64,000 nt of DNA from SHZL01 sp963784425 (GCA_963784425.1 CAWARM010000016.1:12563-76562); one strand, 5' to 3'; shown: positions 34,718 to 45,255, counted from the stretch's first letter. The notes: generated by a model from the sequence alone, not told the origin. Translations and numbers: made by a program.

Positions 34718-37700
34718 ATGGATATCACCCGCGCCTCATTGAATAACCCGGCTGCCGTCGCAGCAGCGCTCGCCCTGGTGGTGCTCTTCGGAGTGTTGGC
34801 GATGTTCGACCTGCCGCTGCAATTGTTTCCCGATATCGACCGGCCGCAGATGTCGGTGGTAACCAACTGGCGCGCCGCATCACCCACGGAAATCGAGTCA
34901 GAAATCCTTGAGCCGCAGGAAGAAGTATTGGAAGGAATGCCTGGAATGGAAGAGATGGAGGGTAACGCTTTTGCCGGCGGCAGCTTCGTCAATCTCACCT
35001 TTGAAGTGGGCACCGACATGCAGGCGGTGCTGGTCGATGTGCTCGGGCGGCTGAACCGCCTGCCGCCGATGCCTGCTGACGCAGATCCGCCCGTAGTGCA
35101 GCTTTCAGCCGAAGACACCAACCAGAATCTTACCTATTTCTTTGTGCAGTTGCTGCCGGGCACGAAAGGCTCGATAGAAGATCACGATCGCTTTGTGCAG
35201 GACACGGTAAAGCCACGTATAGAGGCCATCCCCGGCGTGGCCCGCGTCGAAGTAAATGGCGTGATGCCCGAAGAAGTGAGTATCGATCTGGATCTGGTCA
35301 AGGCGGCCGATTATGGCATTGACGTGCCCTCCGTCGTCCGCCTTGCGGCCCGCTCCAGTGATGTTTCTGGTGGCCAGGTAGGTGTCGGCCGGCGGCAGTA
35401 TACGCTGCGCTTTGCCGGGCGCTATCGCCCGGCGGACCTGGGTGAATTGATCCTGGCCTGGCGTGATGGCAGCCCGGTGAAACTCGGTGACATCGCAACG
35501 ATCAGCGTCAAGCGTCCCACGCGAGACTTCATCAGCTATCAAAACGGCAACCCTGCGATCGGCCTGCGCATTGTGCGCGAGACCGGCGCAAACGTATTGG
35601 CCACGCTGGATGCCGTCAAGGCCGAAGTTGCCGCGCTGCGTGAAGGTCCATTGAAGGAGCGCGGCTTGGCGATCGAGCAGAGCTTCGATTCGGGTTTGTT
35701 CATCAATCGCGCGATTGGCCTCTTGTCCGGTAATCTGCTGGCCGGCAGCCTGCTTTCCATTGGCTGCCTGTGGTGGTTTCTGCGCGATCGCCGCGCCACG
35801 ATCCTGATCGCATCCACCATTCCAGCATCGCTGCTGGCAACATTCGTGGTGCTCAGTCTGGCCGGTCGCAGCCTCAACGTGATTTCACTGGCGGGTCTCG
35901 CGTTTGCCGTAGGCATGGTGATGGACGCTGCCATCGTGGTCGCTGAAAACATCGTACGGCTCAAGGAAGAGGGTAAGCTCCCTACAGACGCTGCCTACAT
36001 GGGCACACGCCAGGTGGTCGGCGCCCTGATCGCATCGACCGTCACAACGATTGCCGTATTTTTGCCAGTGCTTTTCCTCAAGGACGTCGAGGGACAGTTA
36101 TTTGCCGACCTCGCCATCACCATCTCCATCGCGGTCGCCATTTCATTGCTCATCGCGATAACACTGCTGCCTGCAGCGGCCGGCGAATGGCTGCGCGCCA
36201 AGCAATTCGGTGGCACCGTGGCAACACACTGGGAGACGATTACACGCTGGATCATGCAACAAACCGGCACGCGCCGGCAACAGGTGCTGTGGGTGCTGGG
36301 CCTGGTCATCGGACCAGTCGTCATGATCCTGTTAATGGCGCCCAAGCTGGATTACCTGCCGCCGGTGAAGCGCGCTGCGATTGATACGTTTTTTAACACG
36401 CCGCCAGGCATGAACGCGGAGCAGACGGACAAGGAAATTTTCTCCGTGGTGCGTGAACGCATGGCGCCCTATATGAAAGGCGACAAGCAACCACAACTGA
36501 AGAACTGGTATATCCTGAGCTGGCCCAACGGCGGCACGTTGGGCGCACGTGTTGTCGATGAAAACCGCATCGGCGAAATGGAAAGCATCATTCGCGACGA
36601 AATCGTGGTCGGCCTGCCCGACACTACCTCGTTTACTGCCGAAGGGGAGTTGTTTGGAGGCTTCGGCGGCTCCTCGCGCGCCATATACATCCATCTGCAA
36701 TCCGGTGATAGCGAACGGCTCAATGCGGCTGCCACGCAGGGCAGCGATCTCCTGCAGGACGCCTTTCCTGGAGCCAACGTACAGATCTTTCCGCCGGTCG
36801 ACACCAGCAACGCCGAGCTGCGCGTGCAACCCGATGATCGTCGTCTCGCCGAGGTCGGCTGGACTCGCAGCGACCTGGGCACCGTGGTTCGCACTCTGGG
36901 CGATGGTACCTGGCTGGGCGAGAATTTTGATGGTGACCAGCGCATGGACATCATCCTGCGGGGCAAGGGCTGGAGCGACCCGGAGCAGCTGGCGACCGTG
37001 CCCTTGAGCACCGGTAACGGCAGCGTGCTTCCGCTCGGTGAACTGGCACACGTTGAAACGGTGATGACCGCACCCCAGCTGCGCCGCATCGATCGTCGTC
37101 GCACGGTGACCCTGACCATCGATCCGCCGGCAACGCTTTCGCTCGAAGATGCACTTGCCGTCGTCAACGGACAGGTGCTGCCGCTGCTGCGTCGTGAGCT
37201 GCCAGCGGACGCAAGCATCAAGGTCGGAGGCAGCGCCAATCAGCTCGACAAGATCGTGGCGACGATGTCGAAAAATTTCGCGCTGGCCTTGCTGGTGTTA
37301 TTCCTGCTGATGGCCGCGATGTTCAAGTCGCTGAAGGACTCTGCCCTGGTTATCGCGACCATGCCACTGGCCATTTTCGGTGGCGTGCTGGGCCTGAGGG
37401 CGCTGGGCTTGTTTACTTTCCAGTCGCTGGACCTGATGTCCATGATCGGTTTTGTCATGCTGCTCGGCATGGTAGTTAACAACTCCATCCTGCTGGTGAC
37501 GCAGACACGCGAAGCCGAGAGAGAAGGCCTGGATATCGATGCAGCGGTCGAGCAGGCCTTGACGCAACGGCTGCGGCCGATATTCATTGGCGCGCTGACC
37601 GGTGTCGTGGGTTCCTTGCCGATGGCCATCAATCCCGGGCCCGGCGCAGTGATTTATCGCGGCCTGGCCGCCGTCACGGTCGGTGGCGTTGGCTTCTCAA

Positions 37701-37846
37701 TGCTATTCACCGCGCTATTGATTCCTGCGGCACTGCGCTGGCTGGGCCAGCGACGCGCAGTACGCCCGGCACGGGTAGCTGAGCTGCCTGATCCGACAGA
37801 GCGGTGGTACGGCGTAGCCCGATACCTTGCATCAAGTCTCTTTTAA
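34718..37846 (+). CDS. RND efflux permease (HAE1-like)
   Basis: An inner membrane proton-driven pump of 1042 residues. ATG 34718 with GGAG correctly spaced starts M-D-I-T-R-A-S-L-N-N-P. Family landmarks: FPDIDRPQMSVVTNWRAASP, the TM4 region LAGLAFAVGMVMDAAIVVAE with an Asp for proton relay, a second membrane half (QSLDLMSMIGFVMLLGMVVN) and two periplasmic porter loops. It is first in a two-gene unit with a membrane fusion protein 18 bp downstream; no outer membrane partner is adjacent. Substrate unknown. Confidence 0.92.
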   Translation: MDITRASLNNPAAVAAALALVVLFGVLAMFDLPLQLFPDIDRPQMSVVTNWRAASPTEIESEILEPQEEVLEGMPGMEEMEGNAFAGGSFVNLTFEVGTDMQAVLVDVLGRLNRLPPMPADADPPVVQLSAEDTNQNLTYFFVQLLPGTKGSIEDHDRFVQDTVKPRIEAIPGVARVEVNGVMPEEVSIDLDLVKAADYGIDVPSVVRLAARSSDVSGGQVGVGRRQYTLRFAGRYRPADLGELILAWRDGSPVKLGDIATISVKRPTRDFISYQNGNPAIGLRIVRETGANVLATLDAVKAEVAALREGPLKERGLAIEQSFDSGLFINRAIGLLSGNLLAGSLLSIGCLWWFLRDRRATILIASTIPASLLATFVVLSLAGRSLNVISLAGLAFAVGMVMDAAIVVAENIVRLKEEGKLPTDAAYMGTRQVVGALIASTVTTIAVFLPVLFLKDVEGQLFADLAITISIAVAISLLIAITLLPAAAGEWLRAKQFGGTVATHWETITRWIMQQTGTRRQQVLWVLGLVIGPVVMILLMAPKLDYLPPVKRAAIDTFFNTPPGMNAEQTDKEIFSVVRERMAPYMKGDKQPQLKNWYILSWPNGGTLGARVVDENRIGEMESIIRDEIVVGLPDTTSFTAEGELFGGFGGSSRAIYIHLQSGDSERLNAAATQGSDLLQDAFPGANVQIFPPVDTSNAELRVQPDDRRLAEVGWTRSDLGTVVRTLGDGTWLGENFDGDQRMDIILRGKGWSDPEQLATVPLSTGNGSVLPLGELAHVETVMTAPQLRRIDRRRTVTLTIDPPATLSLEDALAVVNGQVLPLLRRELPADASIKVGGSANQLDKIVATMSKNFALALLVLFLLMAAMFKSLKDSALVIATMPLAIFGGVLGLRALGLFTFQSLDLMSMIGFVMLLGMVVNNSILLVTQTREAEREGLDIDAAVEQALTQRLRPIFIGALTGVVGSLPMAINPGPGAVIYRGLAAVTVGGVGFSMLFTALLIPAALRWLGQRRAVRPARVAELPDPTERWYGVARYLASSLF

Positions 37847-37864
37847 CACGCCAGGGAGCATGCC

Positions 37865-38977
37865 ATGCGCGTCACCCGTAAACAGGTTTTTATAGCCCTA
37901 GCCATCACGATGTTTTTCGGCATCGCGTTTACTTCCAGCAAAACCGGATCGGTACAGGCGCAGGCGGCGACCTCCAATGACCCAGCACCCGTCGTGGTAG
38001 AAGTCGAAGCGGCCGTCACATCGACTATCGCGCCCCGGCAATGGGTGCCCGGCAGTGTCGGCAGCCGCCATGATGCACACGTTGCCAGTGCCGAAAGCGG
38101 CAGGGTAATCCAGGTTGCCGAAGTGGGCTCCCAGGTGCGCCAGGGAGAGGTGCTTGCCAGGGTTGATGACGAGGCTCTGGCGCTTGCCGTCAGGCAGGCC
38201 GAAGCCAATCTGCAACGTACCGAGTCACGGCGTGAATATGCAGAACGCCAGGCCACGCGCATGGAGGCTATGGAGCAACGATCAAGCATCGCCGAGGCGC
38301 AACTCGACCAGATCCGAACCGATCGTGACGAGCGTCGCCAGGAATCAGCCGAAGCAAGCGTTGCACTCGCCGATGCCCAACGCCGCTTGCGCGATGCGAC
38401 CATACGCGCGCCGTTTGACGGCACGGTCGCCGAGCGCTTTGTTGAAGTCGGCGAGCATCTCGATGTGGGTGCGCCGGTAGTGCGCCTGGTCAATACGGTT
38501 GACCTGGAGATCATTGCGCGTGCGCCGGTTGCCATGGCCGCTGTCCTCAAGTCCGGCGCTGACGTACAGATCCGCGACGGGCAACGCCTGCAGGACGCAA
38601 AACTGCGTGTAGTGGTGCCGGTTGGGGATGCGGCTTCGCGCCAACTGGAAGTGCGCGTTGTGCTGGGGGCATCGGCATGGACGGTAGGTAGCGCAGTGGA
38701 GGTTGGCCTGCCCAGCAACAACGGGCGCGCCGCTATCGCCGTACCGCGCGATGCGCTGGTGCTGCGCAACGACGGGACCTACGTGTTTCGCATCAACGCC
38801 GAAGGCAAAGCCGAGCGGTTGAGCGTGGAAACCGGTGAGTCCCAGGGCGAAATGATCGAGGTGCTCGGCGGAGCACTGGCCGACGGTGACATGCTGGTGA
38901 CGCGCGGTGCAGAACGCCTGGAGCCCGGGCAAAAGGTAGCGATTGGCACACGGGAAGGTGCAGTAGCGGTCTTGTGA
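37865..38977 (+). CDS. RND periplasmic membrane fusion protein
   Basis: 370 residues with an N-terminal signal/anchor helix (QVFIALAITMFFGIAF). The biotinyl-lipoyl halves (GRVIQVAEVGSQVRQGEVLARVDD and DATIRAPFDGTVAERFVEVG) surround a coiled-coil hairpin rich in Gln, Arg and Glu, as in HlyD/AcrA adaptors. It is cotranscribed with the permease upstream and converges, with a 13-bp gap, on the sensor kinase of the second efflux operon. Confidence 0.92.
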   Translation: MRVTRKQVFIALAITMFFGIAFTSSKTGSVQAQAATSNDPAPVVVEVEAAVTSTIAPRQWVPGSVGSRHDAHVASAESGRVIQVAEVGSQVRQGEVLARVDDEALALAVRQAEANLQRTESRREYAERQATRMEAMEQRSSIAEAQLDQIRTDRDERRQESAEASVALADAQRRLRDATIRAPFDGTVAERFVEVGEHLDVGAPVVRLVNTVDLEIIARAPVAMAAVLKSGADVQIRDGQRLQDAKLRVVVPVGDAASRQLEVRVVLGASAWTVGSAVEVGLPSNNGRAAIAVPRDALVLRNDGTYVFRINAEGKAERLSVETGESQGEMIEVLGGALADGDMLVTRGAERLEPGQKVAIGTREGAVAVL

Positions 38978-38990
38978 CTACTTCCCGGGC

Positions 38991-40424
38991 CTAAGCAGCC
39001 TGTCCGTTTACACGGTTGAACGTGAGAGTAACCCTGAGCCCGGGTGATGCATCACCGAGCTCAAGAACAGCATCGTGCAGGCGCGCAATAGCTGCCACAA
39101 TGCTGAGTCCCAGTCCGAACCCTGGTCCCAACCCCGAACCCGGGCCGGATCCATTGCCCCATGTGCCTTTCCGGGTAAGCCCGGTCGTCCCGCGACTGCT
39201 GTCCAGTTGCACAAATGTCTCCAATACGTCGGAGTGACGTTCGGCTGGAATGCCTTGGCCAGTATCACTGACGGTAATACGCACGGTGGGGCCGTCGGTT
39301 TGCGCGGAAATCGTAATTCGTGTACCCGTCGGCGTATGTCGCATGGCGTTCTCGACCAGGTTGGCCAGTGCCTGCGAGAGCAACTCGCTGTCGCCGCGCA
39401 AGCAAACATCAGCCGTGCCATCGGTGATCAAGGCACGACCCGAAGCCTCGACATCCGGCCGGTAGGCGTCGGCCAATCGTTCGATCAGCGCCGCTGCATC
39501 AAGGTCGACAAAGCGCGACCGTGCGGCGCCGGCTTCGATTTCGGCCAGCCGCAGGATAGCGTCAAACGCCCGCAGGACCTCCTCCACTTTGCTCTCAGCG
39601 GCTTCGATGGCCTGTAGCCGCTCTTCGGCAGTGGCTGCGGAACGCGCCTGTTCCAGTCGCTGTTGCACGTGCGAAAGGGGTGTGCGCAGGTCGTGCGCAA
39701 CATCGCTGGAAACGCGTCGCAGGCTGCGAACCAGTTCGTCGATGTGGTCGAGCATGCGGTTTACGCTCAGGCCCAACTGGTCGAGGTCGTTTGCTGATCT
39801 GCCGGCACGGGGTGTGAAGCGTGCCGTGAGCCGGCCTGCCGATACCTGGCCCAGGGTTTCGGTCAGAGCGTCCACCTGCGCCAATGCCCGCCGGGTTACA
39901 ACAACCCCGACTACCAGCCCCAGCAATACCGTTGCACTGCCTATCCACAACAATGCCCGCAGCACGGCATCGCGCACCGCCTCGGCACGGCGTAAATCGT
40001 CGCCGACCGACAGTCGCGAGCCGTCTCCCATGGTGGCCGTCAATACCAGCATTTCCTCGCGGTTTTCTGCACCCGGTGCGGCATCGGGGAGCTCAATGCG
40101 GTGCCAGCCATCCGGCGTATTCATCAATGGCAGGTCACCAGCGAGGTGTTGGCCCGATCCATCTACCAGCCAGTATTCAAGCGCGCCCGGGCGCTCTGCG
40201 CGCACTTCGATAGCGGCTATCGCGGCGGCCAGGCCTTCGCCGCGGATTTCCTGCTCCATGGCTTCGACTTCGAGCCGGATACGCTCACGCAGATCGCTTT
40301 CAGCTGCCGAGCGGGCGGCAACCCAGGTCAGCGCAATGGCCAAAGAAAAAGATGCCAGCACCAGTCCCCCATAGATCAATGCGAGGCGAATGCCGGTGGA
40401 GGCGAAAAGGTGCTTAGTGCGCAC
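38991..40424 (-). CDS. Sensor histidine kinase of the metal-type efflux operon
   Basis: A membrane kinase of about 477 residues. Two helices (LALIYGGLVLASFSLAIALTW and VLRALLWIGSATVLLGLVVG) enclose a periplasmic sensor of about 130 residues, then HAMP, HisKA (SSDVAHDLRTPLSHVQQRLEQ with the phospho-His) and HATPase (LANLVENAMRHTPTG, DTGQGIP). The GTG at 40424 is chosen because it overlaps the response regulator stop by 11 bases, the usual arrangement; an earlier in-frame start would lie deeper in that gene. Last gene of a five-gene OMF-MFP-RND-RR-HK operon. Confidence 0.9.
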   Translation of the reverse strand: MRTKHLFASTGIRLALIYGGLVLASFSLAIALTWVAARSAAESDLRERIRLEVEAMEQEIRGEGLAAAIAAIEVRAERPGALEYWLVDGSGQHLAGDLPLMNTPDGWHRIELPDAAPGAENREEMLVLTATMGDGSRLSVGDDLRRAEAVRDAVLRALLWIGSATVLLGLVVGVVVTRRALAQVDALTETLGQVSAGRLTARFTPRAGRSANDLDQLGLSVNRMLDHIDELVRSLRRVSSDVAHDLRTPLSHVQQRLEQARSAATAEERLQAIEAAESKVEEVLRAFDAILRLAEIEAGAARSRFVDLDAAALIERLADAYRPDVEASGRALITDGTADVCLRGDSELLSQALANLVENAMRHTPTGTRITISAQTDGPTVRITVSDTGQGIPAERHSDVLETFVQLDSSRGTTGLTRKGTWGNGSGPGSGLGPGFGLGLSIVAAIARLHDAVLELGDASPGLRVTLTFNRVNGQAA

Positions 40425-41088
40425 GCAGCACGTAACCGGCGCCACGCACCGTGTGGATAAGGGGTACGTGGTTGCCACGGTCAATTTTTGCGCGGATACG
40501 GCTCACGTGGGTATCGACGATATTGCTCGCGGGGTTGAAGTGAAAGCCCCAGATGTTTTCCAGCAGCATGGTACGGGTGACTACCCGGCCAGCATGCAGC
40601 ATCAGGTATTCGAGCAACTGGAATTCGCGCTGCTGCAGTTCGAGCGGCGTATCACCGCGCACGGCCGTGCGACTCAAGCGGTCCAGCCTCAGATCGCCCA
40701 CCTGCAGAACCGAAACTTCTTCGCGCAACGGCGGCCGCCGTGACAGTGCATTGATGCGTGCGCGCAGCTCGGCAAAGGAAAAAGGCTTGACCAGGTAATC
40801 ATCGCCACCGGCTTCAAGGCCCTGCACCCGGTCGGCAACGGCGCCGAGCGCCGTCAGAAACAGCACCGGTGCCGTCATCCCGGCAGCGCGCAGGGACTTC
40901 ACCATGGAAATACCGTCGAGCGCCGGAATCATGCGATCGACGACCAGCAGGTCATAGGCGACTTCGCTGGCCTGGTGCAGTCCATCGAGGCCGTTGCCAG
41001 CCATGTCGACCGCATGGCCTTCCTCGCGCAGACCGCGGGCGACGTAGTCGCGGGTTTCCTGATCGTCCTCAACCAAGAGAATGTGCAA
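40414..41088 (-). CDS. OmpR-family response regulator of the efflux operon
   Basis: 224 residues: a receiver with acidic Asp8/Asp9, phospho-Asp51 (LLVVDRMIPALDG) and Lys in LVKPFSFAELRAR, then a winged-helix output domain (LELQQREFQLLEYLMLHAG, N-I-V-D-T-H-V-S-R-I-R). It resembles CopR/CusR/CzcR regulators of metal efflux. It starts with TTG after GGGGG, 18 bp downstream of the RND gene, and overlaps the kinase gene. It probably autoregulates the operon. Confidence 0.9.
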   Translation of the reverse strand: MHILLVEDDQETRDYVARGLREEGHAVDMAGNGLDGLHQASEVAYDLLVVDRMIPALDGISMVKSLRAAGMTAPVLFLTALGAVADRVQGLEAGGDDYLVKPFSFAELRARINALSRRPPLREEVSVLQVGDLRLDRLSRTAVRGDTPLELQQREFQLLEYLMLHAGRVVTRTMLLENIWGFHFNPASNIVDTHVSRIRAKIDRGNHVPLIHTVRGAGYVLRAH

Positions 41089-41106
41089 CTTATACCCCCG
41101 TCTGGT

Positions 41107-44100
41107 TTACTGCGCGGCGCCTTCAGGAACCGTACCGGCACGATGACGATAAGCCAGTATAAGGGGTGGCAGCAACAGCAGGCTCAACAAGGTTGATGTG
41201 GCCAGTCCGCCCAGTATCACCGTGGCCATGGGACCCTGCACTTCGCGGCCGGCCTCGCCGGACCCCATTGCCAGTGGCACCATGCCCAGTCCCGTCACCA
41301 GTGCGGTCATCAGGATGGGTGCCAGCCGCTCGCGCGTGGCGCGCAGCACGGTCTGCATATTCCACGCCGCGCCTTCCCCGGCGACCAGAAAATCGGCATG
41401 CGCCACCAGCAGTATCGAATTGCGTGCGGCAATGCCGAACAGGGTGACGAAGCCGACCAGGGCGCCAAGTGAAATCACGCCACCGGTCAGTGCTACGGCC
41501 ACCACGCCGCCGGCCAATGCAGATGGCGCACTCGACAGGATCAGCACGGCCGGCCGCCCGCCACCAAAGGCCAGGATCAGCAAAGCAATGATGCCGACGG
41601 CGGCCACCACGACGTTGATGAGTAGCTCCTGTTCCGCGGCTCGCTGTCCTTCAGCGGCGCCGGAATACTCGAGATACACGCCAGGCGGCAGGGTTACGCC
41701 TGCAGCGACCGCAGCTTGAATCTGCCGGGCCAGGCCGGCCACGTCCGCCCCGGTTGAATTGGCCGTGACTACCTGGCGGCGGCGTCCGCCATCGTGCAGC
41801 ACTTCGGAACGGGTAGCGCTCAGGGCCACGGTTGCAACTTCGTCCAGGCGAACAAGCCGGCCATCAACGCTTCGTACCGTAATTCCGCCCGCCGCCTCGG
41901 GGTCGGAAGAAAATGGCGCCGGCAAGACTACCGCGACATCGGTAATGCGAGGGCCATCTGTAACCTGGGCGATAGTGCTGCCCTGGTAGGCGGTCTCGAC
42001 TGCGCCATATACGTCGCTCGCTGACACGCCGCGCAGCGACATCCGGGCTGGAATCATGTCAATAATCAGCGCAGGTGCCCCGGGGGTGGTCTTGATTTGC
42101 ACGTCGGTGGCGCCTGGAACCTCACGCAGCACTGCGGCAATGTCGGAGGCAACATGGTCGAGGACATCGAGGTCGGGCCCATAGGCACTGATCGCCACAG
42201 CCGCCGTTTCACCGGACAAGGATTCGCCAATGCGGTCGCCCAGGAAGGTCAGCGCTTCGGACTGGATGCCGGGGTAGGTGCCAAGTACGTCGCGAATACG
42301 CTGCAGGATCACATCTTCCTGTTCACCCGTGACTTGCTCCAGTTGGACATGAAACTCGCTGCGTTGAGGTGGAAACGGGTCTTCGCTGGCCGCCGTGCGG
42401 CCAATCTGCATTTCAACGGTGGCGATGCCGGGGATAGCCAGCAAGTCGGAGGTGAGGCGCTCGCCGACACCGCGCATCCATTCGATTGACACCCCGTTAG
42501 GGCCACTGACCTGCAGTACGTAATGGCGTTCGCGGAAGGCCGGCAACAGTTCCGCGCCAAAGGACAGGAACCCGGCGAGTGCTGCGGCGCCGATCAATCC
42601 AGTCAGCGCAAGGGCGAGTCCCGGGCGCTGACATAGCGGTCGCAATACGCGCTCGTGCAAGCGCTTGGCGCGCGCCAGCAGCGCCGGCTCTTCGGGAGGT
42701 GAGGAATGCTCGAGCAGCAACAAGGCCAGCGCTGGTGTCAGCGTGATGGCAACCAGCAGCGAGGCCACAGTTGCGAGCAGAAAGGACCAGGCCAGAGGGG
42801 CAAAGAAAGCGCCTTGCAGGCCGCTCAGGAACACCACCGGCATCATGGTGAGCGCAAGCAGGAAAGTGGCATACACTACCGGGGCGCGCACTTCGACCGC
42901 GGCTGCCAGCACCACATCGAAGGCAGGAGTGGTGCCGCGTTGACGCAAGCGGCGCACAATGTTTTCGGTGCCGATCACGGCGTCGTCGATCACCACCCCG
43001 AGGGCCACGGCGAGGCCTCCGAGGGTCATGGTGTTGATCGTATGGCCCAGCTGGTCGAGCACGATCAGGGCCGCCAGTAGCGACATCGGAATCGATACGA
43101 AGGCGACCAGGGCAACCCGCAGGTTGCGCATAAAAGCCAGCAGGACGAGGGTAATCAGCACCGCACCCAGCAGCAGGTCGCCGCGAATACCGGCCAGTGC
43201 CGTTTCAATGAAGTTGGCCGGCCGGTGCAGGGCGGGATACAGGTGCACGCCGGCAGCTTCCAGGGCTGGCTTGAGTTCGGCGAGCGCCGCTTCGACGGCG
43301 CGCGTGGTGGTGAGCGTGTTGGCGCCAAATTGGCTGGCAGTGGAAATAAGCACACCCGGCTTACCCATGATCAGCGCATCGCCGAAGGGTGGCGTGGCGG
43401 TATAGACCACTTCAGCGACATCACCAATCCGTACAGGTTCTGCACCGCCGCCAATGACCGCAGCGGCCAGTTCATCGGGGGTAACCGCTGAGCCACGGGG
43501 CTCGATCAGGATGCGCTGCGCGGTGGTGTCAACAAAGCCCCCACCGCGAATCTGCGTGGCGGCCTGCACAGCCGAGATGACATCGGCCAGGGTGAGCTGG
43601 CGCGCGATCAGATCGAGGTTACGCACGCGCACCTCCAGGCGCCGCAACTCTCCGCCGAATACTGTGGCGCGTGCAACGCCAGGCACTGACAACATGCGGG
43701 GGCGCACGGTCCACTGTGCAAGATCCCGCAGCTCCATCGGTGAAAGCCGGTCGCTCTGCAGCCCGACTTTGAGCAGGTCCATGGTGGAGGAAGTCAGCGG
43801 TGAAATGGTTGGAGAGGCAACGCCGGCCGGCAGGTGGCCGGCCAACTCCGCCAGGCGCTCGGCAATCACCTGCCGGGCACGGTAGGGATCCTCACCTTCG
43901 CGGAACACGACGTTGATGATCGCCAGGCCCTGGATTGATTCGGACCGCACCGAGGATACGCCGGTAGCACCGTTAATGGCCTCCTCCACCGGCCGCGTGA
44001 CCAGCAACTCAACCTGCTCAGCGACCATGCCCGCTGCTTCCACCTGTACGCTGGCCTGCGCCGGCACAAACTCGGGAAACACTTCGAGTTCAGCGCGGGA

Positions 44101-44193
44101 CAGCAGCAGGCCGCCATAGACCAGCAACAGAGCGCTGGCAAATACCACCAGGCGCGGGTACAGCAGTGCCGCGCGAACAATCCGCGTCAGCAT
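41107..44193 (-). CDS. RND efflux permease, heavy-metal (CzcA/CusA)-like
   Basis: 1028 residues. The N-terminus LSRAELEVFPEFVPAQASVQ with V-E-A-A-G-M-V-A-E-Q-V-E is typical of the heavy-metal efflux branch. TM4 reads GGLAVALGVVIDDAVIGTENI, with two Asp. A methionine relay as in CusA was not evident, so copper/silver specificity is not claimed. Upstream are the adaptor (30-bp gap) and outer membrane factor, downstream the two-component system, which is the arrangement of czcCBA-RS operons. The frame is intact. Confidence 0.9.
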   Translation of the reverse strand: MLTRIVRAALLYPRLVVFASALLLVYGGLLLSRAELEVFPEFVPAQASVQVEAAGMVAEQVELLVTRPVEEAINGATGVSSVRSESIQGLAIINVVFREGEDPYRARQVIAERLAELAGHLPAGVASPTISPLTSSTMDLLKVGLQSDRLSPMELRDLAQWTVRPRMLSVPGVARATVFGGELRRLEVRVRNLDLIARQLTLADVISAVQAATQIRGGGFVDTTAQRILIEPRGSAVTPDELAAAVIGGGAEPVRIGDVAEVVYTATPPFGDALIMGKPGVLISTASQFGANTLTTTRAVEAALAELKPALEAAGVHLYPALHRPANFIETALAGIRGDLLLGAVLITLVLLAFMRNLRVALVAFVSIPMSLLAALIVLDQLGHTINTMTLGGLAVALGVVIDDAVIGTENIVRRLRQRGTTPAFDVVLAAAVEVRAPVVYATFLLALTMMPVVFLSGLQGAFFAPLAWSFLLATVASLLVAITLTPALALLLLEHSSPPEEPALLARAKRLHERVLRPLCQRPGLALALTGLIGAAALAGFLSFGAELLPAFRERHYVLQVSGPNGVSIEWMRGVGERLTSDLLAIPGIATVEMQIGRTAASEDPFPPQRSEFHVQLEQVTGEQEDVILQRIRDVLGTYPGIQSEALTFLGDRIGESLSGETAAVAISAYGPDLDVLDHVASDIAAVLREVPGATDVQIKTTPGAPALIIDMIPARMSLRGVSASDVYGAVETAYQGSTIAQVTDGPRITDVAVVLPAPFSSDPEAAGGITVRSVDGRLVRLDEVATVALSATRSEVLHDGGRRRQVVTANSTGADVAGLARQIQAAVAAGVTLPPGVYLEYSGAAEGQRAAEQELLINVVVAAVGIIALLILAFGGGRPAVLILSSAPSALAGGVVAVALTGGVISLGALVGFVTLFGIAARNSILLVAHADFLVAGEGAAWNMQTVLRATRERLAPILMTALVTGLGMVPLAMGSGEAGREVQGPMATVILGGLATSTLLSLLLLPPLILAYRHRAGTVPEGAAQ

Positions 44194-44223
44194 GGCCTAT
44201 TCTTCATCCGCCGTGGTGTCGTC

Positions 44224-45255
44224 CTACTGGGCATCTTCATTTTCCGCGCCATCAGCGCCCACAGCACTGCGCTCGATGGCAAGCAGCGAGCCGGCGCCGG
44301 TAGCGACAACCTCGTCACCGGGCGCGAACCCCGCACTGACAAACCAGCCAGCGTTCTCCATGCGCGGTTCAATCACTTCGCGGCGCACAAAGTCCTCCCC
44401 GCCCCGATGCAGATATACCCAGGTGGCGCCTTCCGTGCGGATCAACGCGCTGCGGGGTAAAACGACGCCCGTCATGAGCCGTCCGGTAGCAATTTCCGCG
44501 GGCAGTATGAGACCGGGGCGCAAACCGGCCGCTGCGTCACCTTGCACCAGCACCAGCAGTCCGCTGCTCTGCATGCGCGCATCCGTGTTTGCGGCCTGGC
44601 CAAGGTTTTTGGTGGCAAGCGGCGCTTGCCTGAGGTCGGGCCGCAGCTGCACATGGCTACCCTGCGCACTGATGATTGCGGGGTCAATGCCCGCAACATT
44701 TGTGCCTAAGGAGCCCATGCCTAAAAGGTCAACGCGCAACAGGGCAGCCGTGCCGGCAGCAATCTGCCCGATCAACTGGCGTAGCTCGAGGGGCTTGAGC
44801 GCCGCCAGCCCCGGGCCCCATTCCAGGGCGATGCGTTGCTGTCCGGCCCGCAGGCGCGCGGCATCGCTGGCTGCCTGCGCACGTGCTGCCTCCAGGGTCT
44901 GCAGCGAAGCGTTCTGGTCATCGTTGGCGAGCACGGTCAGTCGCTGCTCTGTGCTGGCCGATGCTGCGGCAATGGCTGTAGCGGATTCAACTTCGGCATT
45001 GAGCTGGGCCAGCAGACTGATATCGAGCACGAGGGCTATGGCTTGCATAGTCTCGGGCGCTTGCGTCGTTTCCAGGCGGGTCATTCCGAGGCCAATACGG
45101 GTTTGTTGCGCCGCAGTGACCGCGACTTCGATATCGCCGGGCGCATCCGGGCTTATATCCGGGCCCATATCCGGACTTTGGGCCAGGGCCGAAACGCTCA
45201 TGAGCAACGCTATCAAGGATGCAATGGGGCTTGCAAAGGCTGAGGTAATTGACAT
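44224..45255 (-). CDS. Membrane fusion protein of the heavy-metal-type RND system
   Basis: 343 residues from ATG 45255, chosen for the GAGGA site and the signal peptide that follows (FASPIASLIALLMSVSALA). The lipoyl/barrel and helical segments (AQAASDAARLRAGQQRIAL, IGQIAAGTAALLRVDLLG, GLRPGLILPAEIATGRL) match CzcB/CusB-like adaptors, though the protein is short for the group. The first 43 bases overlap the 3' end of the outer membrane factor gene, implying coupling. No His- or Met-rich metal-binding tail was seen. Confidence 0.82.
   Translation of the reverse strand: MSITSAFASPIASLIALLMSVSALAQSPDMGPDISPDAPGDIEVAVTAAQQTRIGLGMTRLETTQAPETMQAIALVLDISLLAQLNAEVESATAIAAASASTEQRLTVLANDDQNASLQTLEAARAQAASDAARLRAGQQRIALEWGPGLAALKPLELRQLIGQIAAGTAALLRVDLLGMGSLGTNVAGIDPAIISAQGSHVQLRPDLRQAPLATKNLGQAANTDARMQSSGLLVLVQGDAAAGLRPGLILPAEIATGRLMTGVVLPRSALIRTEGATWVYLHRGGEDFVRREVIEPRMENAGWFVSAGFAPGDEVVATGAGSLLAIERSAVGADGAENEDAQ

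Noticed and set aside
45000..45100. Copper or silver specificity of the CzcCBA-like operon
   Set aside because: No Met/His-rich binding tails or CusA-type methionine relay were seen, so no metal is assigned.
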